A stretch of DNA of 64,000 nucleotides, from the NCBI GenBank assembly GCA_002316005.1, contig DCIM01000063.1:1-64000 (forward strand), written 5' to 3'. Source of the DNA: Prevotellaceae bacterium UBA1726. GTDB taxonomy: Bacteria; Bacteroidota; Bacteroidia; Bacteroidales; Bacteroidaceae. The notes beneath the pieces are model-generated. The model was given only the letters and a program-made list of their open reading frames with translations, was not told the DNA's origin and ran no database searches. The position numbers and the translations under genes were made by a program. This document shows, piece by piece, positions 61,342 to 64,000 of the stretch. Position 1 is the stretch's first letter. Every line of letters begins with the position of its first letter.

Positions 61342-61455
61342 CATCGCAATTTTGCAAATAGCGCATCGCGATCCGGTTTCACCGACTATCGCTAAATTGC
61401 TTCTGCGAGGATTTGCAAAGCAAACGTTGACATCCAGAAAAAAGAAGAAAAAATC

Positions 61456-63072
61456 ATGATAACAGTAACAAATCTGCAAATTCAGTTTGGTAAGCGCGTC
61501 CTCTACAAGGATGTAAATCTCAAGTTCACACACGGCAACATCTATGGTATCATTGGTGCCAACGGTGCTGGTAAATCAACACTCCTCAAGGCTATCAGCG
61601 GTGAGTTGGAGCCTAACAAGGGTTCTGTTGAGATGGCTCCTGGCGAGCGTATGTCCATTCTGGAGCAGGACCACTTCAAATACGACGCATACTCAGTAAT
61701 GGATACTGTGATTATGGGTCATCAGCCTCTTTGGGAAAACATGAAGGCAAAGGAGGCTCTCTATTGCAAGGAAGACTTCAACGACGAGGATGGCGTGCTT
61801 GTTGCTGAACTCGAGGAGAAATATGCCGAGATGGGCGGTTGGACAGCAGAAAGCGATGCTGCACAGTTGCTTCAGAACCTCGGTATCAAGGAGAATCTGC
61901 ACCAGAAGATGATGTCGGAACTCTCGAACAACGAGAAGGTTCGCGTCATGCTGGCTAAGGCATTGTTCGGAAATCCAGACAACCTCCTCCTCGATGAGCC
62001 TACCAACGACCTTGACCTTGACACAGTACAGTGGCTTGAGGAATATCTCTCGAATGTTGAGCAGACAGTTCTCGTGGTTAGTCACGACCGCCACTTCCTT
62101 GATGCTGTATCAACAATGACAGTGGACATCGACTTTGGTAAGGTTACTCTCTTTGCCGGAAACTACTCGTTCTGGTATCAGTCAAGTCAGTTGGCACTTC
62201 GTCAGGCTCAGAACCAGAAGGCTAAGGCTGAGGAGAAGAAGAAGGAGTTGGAGGAGTTCATCCGTCGTTTCTCTGCCAATGTGGCAAAATCAAAGCAGAC
62301 AACATCGCGTAAGAAGATGCTCGAGAAACTCAATGTTGAGGAGATTCAGCCTTCTACTCGTAAATATCCAGGCATCATCTTCACAATGGAGCGTGAGCCA
62401 GGTAACCAGATTCTTGAAGTTGAAGGCCTTAAGGCTGTTGAGGAGGATGGAACAGTTCTCTTCGACAATGTTACATTCCAGATTGAGAAGGGACAGAAGA
62501 CTGTCTTCCTCTCGCATAATCCTAAGGCAATGACAGCATTGTTCGAGATTATCAACGGCAATCGTCAGGCTGACGCTGGTACATTCAAGTGGGGTGTGAC
62601 AATCACTACTGCCTACCTCCCACTCGACAATACAGCATTCTTTGACTGTGACCTCAACCTTGTTGACTGGCTCAGTCAGTTCGGCACTGGTAACGAGGTG
62701 GCAATGAAGGGATTCCTCGGTCGTATGCTCTTCAAGCAGGAAGAGGTTGAAAAGAAGGTTCGCGTATTGTCTGGAGGCGAGAAGATGCGTTGTATGATTG
62801 CTCGTATGCAGCTTCAGAATGCAAACTGCCTCATCCTCGACACTCCTACAAACCACCTCGACCTTGAGTCAATTCAGGCATTCAACAACAATCTTGTTGG
62901 TTTCAAGGGTAACATCATCTTTGCTTCTCACGACCACGAGTTCATCAATACTGTTGCCGACCGCGTTATTGAACTTACTCCAAAGGGTACAATCGACAAG
63001 CTCACAACATACGATGACTACATCTACGATGATCGTATCAAGGAGCAGAAGGAAAGCATGTACGCTGTTTAA
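61456..63072 (+). CDS. ABC-F family ATPase, YbiT-like
   Basis: 538 residues, two ABC cassettes joined by a charged linker and no membrane part. Cassette 1: GIIGANGAGKSTLLKAISGE, degenerate signature LSNNEKVRVMLAKALFGNPD, LLLDEPTNDLDLDTVQWLEE. Linker with KKKELEEFIRRFSANVAKSK. Cassette 2: signature LSGGEKMRCMIARMQLQNAN, LILDTPTNHLDLESIQAFNN. In cassette 2 the Walker A is degenerate (FLSHNPKAMTALFEIING), so ATP binding there is doubtful, and Walker B has Thr in place of the usual Glu. ABC-F proteins act on the ribosome; YbiT is a translation factor whose role is little known. Confidence 0.88.
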   Translation: MITVTNLQIQFGKRVLYKDVNLKFTHGNIYGIIGANGAGKSTLLKAISGELEPNKGSVEMAPGERMSILEQDHFKYDAYSVMDTVIMGHQPLWENMKAKEALYCKEDFNDEDGVLVAELEEKYAEMGGWTAESDAAQLLQNLGIKENLHQKMMSELSNNEKVRVMLAKALFGNPDNLLLDEPTNDLDLDTVQWLEEYLSNVEQTVLVVSHDRHFLDAVSTMTVDIDFGKVTLFAGNYSFWYQSSQLALRQAQNQKAKAEEKKKELEEFIRRFSANVAKSKQTTSRKKMLEKLNVEEIQPSTRKYPGIIFTMEREPGNQILEVEGLKAVEEDGTVLFDNVTFQIEKGQKTVFLSHNPKAMTALFEIINGNRQADAGTFKWGVTITTAYLPLDNTAFFDCDLNLVDWLSQFGTGNEVAMKGFLGRMLFKQEEVEKKVRVLSGGEKMRCMIARMQLQNANCLILDTPTNHLDLESIQAFNNNLVGFKGNIIFASHDHEFINTVADRVIELTPKGTIDKLTTYDDYIYDDRIKEQKESMYAV

Positions 63073-63104
63073 TTTGACAATTGGACAATTGACAATTAAT
63101 AATT

Positions 63105-63132
63105 AAAAGGTTGGGAGAAATTTCAACCTTTT
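63105..63132 (+). terminator. Terminator after the ABC-F gene
   Basis: AAAAGGTTG and CAACCTTTT form a 9-bp stem around GGAGAAATTT, followed by AT-rich sequence with T-runs. Confidence 0.75.
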
Positions 63133-63138
63133 ATATTT

Positions 63139-63155
63139 TTGGCATAGTGTTTGCA
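63139..63155 (+). promoter_or_regulatory. Sigma-54-type -24/-12 promoter motif before grpE
   Basis: TTGGCATA-GTGT-TTGCA matches the -24/-12 consensus with exact 10-bp spacing between GG (63141-63142) and GC (63153-63154). grpE starts 30 bp later. No TAnnTTTG motif is closer. Together with the clpC site this suggests shared chaperone control. Confidence 0.62.
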
Positions 63156-63184
63156 ATAGATAGGGAAAATAATACAAAAGAAAT

Positions 63185-63763
63185 ATGAAAAAAGAAGATA
63201 TAAATGCAAATGAAGAGGAACTGAATCAGGAACCTCTAAATGAAAATACCAACGAAGATACTCAGGCAGAGACTACTGCAGAGGAGACTCAGGCAGAACC
63301 AGAGGAAGAGAAGGATCCACTGGATGTTGCTCTTGCACAGATTGAGGAACTCAAGACACAGGCACTCTACAAGGCTGCTGAGTTTGAGAACTTCCGCAAG
63401 CGTACTGTTGCTGAGAAGACAGAACTGATTCTCAATGGCGGACAAAATGTCATAAAGGCAATTCTGCCAGTGCTCGACGATATGGAGCGTGCAATCGAAA
63501 ATGCTTCAAAGGCAGAGTCGATCGAGGCACTTGAAGAGGGTTGGGAACTCATCGCGAAAAAGTTGAACAAAGCGCTCGAAGGCCTTGGCGTTCAGAAGAT
63601 TGAGACAAAAGACGCCGACTTCAATACTGATTTCCACGAGGCTATTGCACTTGTTCCTGGTATGGGCGACGACAAGAAGGGAAAGATTATTGATTGCGTA
63701 CAGGCTGGCTATACTATGAACGATAAAGTCATTCGTCATGCCAAAGTGGCAGTTGGTCAGTAA
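63185..63763 (+). CDS. grpE: Nucleotide exchange factor GrpE
   Basis: 192 residues. An acidic, disordered N-terminus (residues 1-45, Glu/Asn/Thr-rich) precedes the long GrpE coiled coil (YKAAEFENFRKRTVAEKTEL) and the C-terminal beta-domain with VQKIETKDADFNTDFHEAIA and GYTMNDKVIRHAKVAVGQ. GrpE releases ADP from DnaK. It is followed by dnaJ, separated by a paired palindromic repeat. Confidence 0.95.
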   Translation: MKKEDINANEEELNQEPLNENTNEDTQAETTAEETQAEPEEEKDPLDVALAQIEELKTQALYKAAEFENFRKRTVAEKTELILNGGQNVIKAILPVLDDMERAIENASKAESIEALEEGWELIAKKLNKALEGLGVQKIETKDADFNTDFHEAIALVPGMGDDKKGKIIDCVQAGYTMNDKVIRHAKVAVGQ

Positions 63764-63764
63764 A

Positions 63765-63892
63765 GCCCACCCAAGCCCTCCCAAAGGGAGGGATGTTAAA
63801 ATGCATTTTGGGTGACGGCTATTTTTGATTAATTTAGAAGAAAAATAAACTATTAAACATCCTCCCCTTCATAGGGGAGGCTTGGTGGGGCT
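63765..63892. repeat. Paired inverted repeat unit filling the grpE-dnaJ gap
   Basis: Left arm 63765-63803 (GCCCACCCAAGCCCTCCC, AAAGGGAGGGATGTTAAAATG) and right arm 63853-63892 (reverse orientation, ending GGGGAGGCTTGGTGGGGC), 49 bp apart. The unit begins right after the grpE stop and ends 3 bp before the dnaJ ATG. As RNA it could fold into one long hairpin. Confidence 0.75.
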
Positions 63893-63894
63893 TT

Positions 63895-64000
63895 ATGAAC
63901 AAAAGAGATTATTATGAGGTGCTTGGCGTTGACAAAAAGGCCAGTGCTGCAGACATAAAGAAGGCGTACAGAAAACTCGCCATTCAGTATCACCCTGACC
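63895..64000 (+). CDS. dnaJ: Chaperone DnaJ, N-terminal part only
   Basis: ATG 63895, open to the window edge, 35 residues visible (MNKRDYYEVLGVDKKASAAD and following). J-domain helix II and the HPD motif (QYHPD) at the end are present. DnaJ stimulates DnaK and partners with GrpE, encoded just upstream; the C-terminal part lies outside the window. Confidence 0.93.
   Translation, partial: MNKRDYYEVLGVDKKASAADIKKAYRKLAIQYHPD

Overview
The window looks like a chromosomal segment of a Bacteroidales bacterium, most likely Prevotella or a close relative. The evidence is: many promoters of the Bacteroidetes type (TAnnTTTG) just upstream of genes, almost no Shine-Dalgarno sites, DUF4923, DUF4421 and DUF1460 proteins, a class-3 fructose-1,6-bisphosphatase, a GldB-like lipoprotein, and a free-standing T9SS-like C-terminal domain. 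Species cannot be fixed from the sequence alone.

Positions 1-3463 are the end of an integrated mobile element. It carries a minus-strand operon with a DnaG-like primase (cut by the window edge), an ORF6N-domain protein, an HTH protein and two unknown genes. It ends at a 21-bp copy of a tRNA 3' end, followed by what looks like the original tRNA terminator. The core chromosome starts after that.

3.5-19 kb: an AsmA-like protein; a hydrolase operon (inositol-phosphatase family, tandem esterase, lipoprotein hydrolase); an acyl-CoA synthetase; an unusual non-coding block at 10.9-11.4 kb (inverted 9-bp iterons around an AT-rich palindrome); a DMT transporter and truA; an envelope operon (T9SS-CTD-like peptide, L,D-transpeptidase, ECF sigma factor, membrane protein, Spy/CpxP-like protein); then mazG, a lipoprotein and rnz.

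19-41.5 kb is mostly plus strand: valS; then, after gldB-like and mtaB on the minus strand, a run of hisH-hisA-hisF-hisIE, ftsE-like, lysC, lysA, two glycosyltransferase-like genes, fbp, a LysM glucosaminidase, an M64 peptidase, clpC, an outer-membrane barrel and a DUF3667 protein. It combines histidine and lysine/diaminopimelate synthesis with cell-wall and proteolysis functions.

41.5-64 kb: an M28 peptidase fused to a barrel, DUF4923, a 5'-nucleotidase/NudC/oxidoreductase operon, DUF4421, DUF1460, an orphan NusG-like protein, a TRIC channel, a 2-hydroxyacid dehydrogenase, rarA, a large MscS channel, a 50-aa membrane protein, a DUF4421/PI-PLC fusion, an RluA-type pseudouridine synthase, an ABC-F ATPase, grpE and the start of dnaJ.

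Features that cut across regions: a dispersed palindromic repeat family (half units GCCCACCCAAGCCCTCCC..., sometimes paired as 127-148-bp inverted units) abuts start or stop codons at 12.4, 49.3, 53.0 and 63.8 kb. Sigma-54-type -24/-12 motifs precede both chaperone/protease loci (clpC and grpE-dnaJ). The strongest candidates for something undescribed are the 11.1-kb iteron palindrome, the repeat family, the sigma-54-type sites and the DUF4421/PI-PLC fusion.
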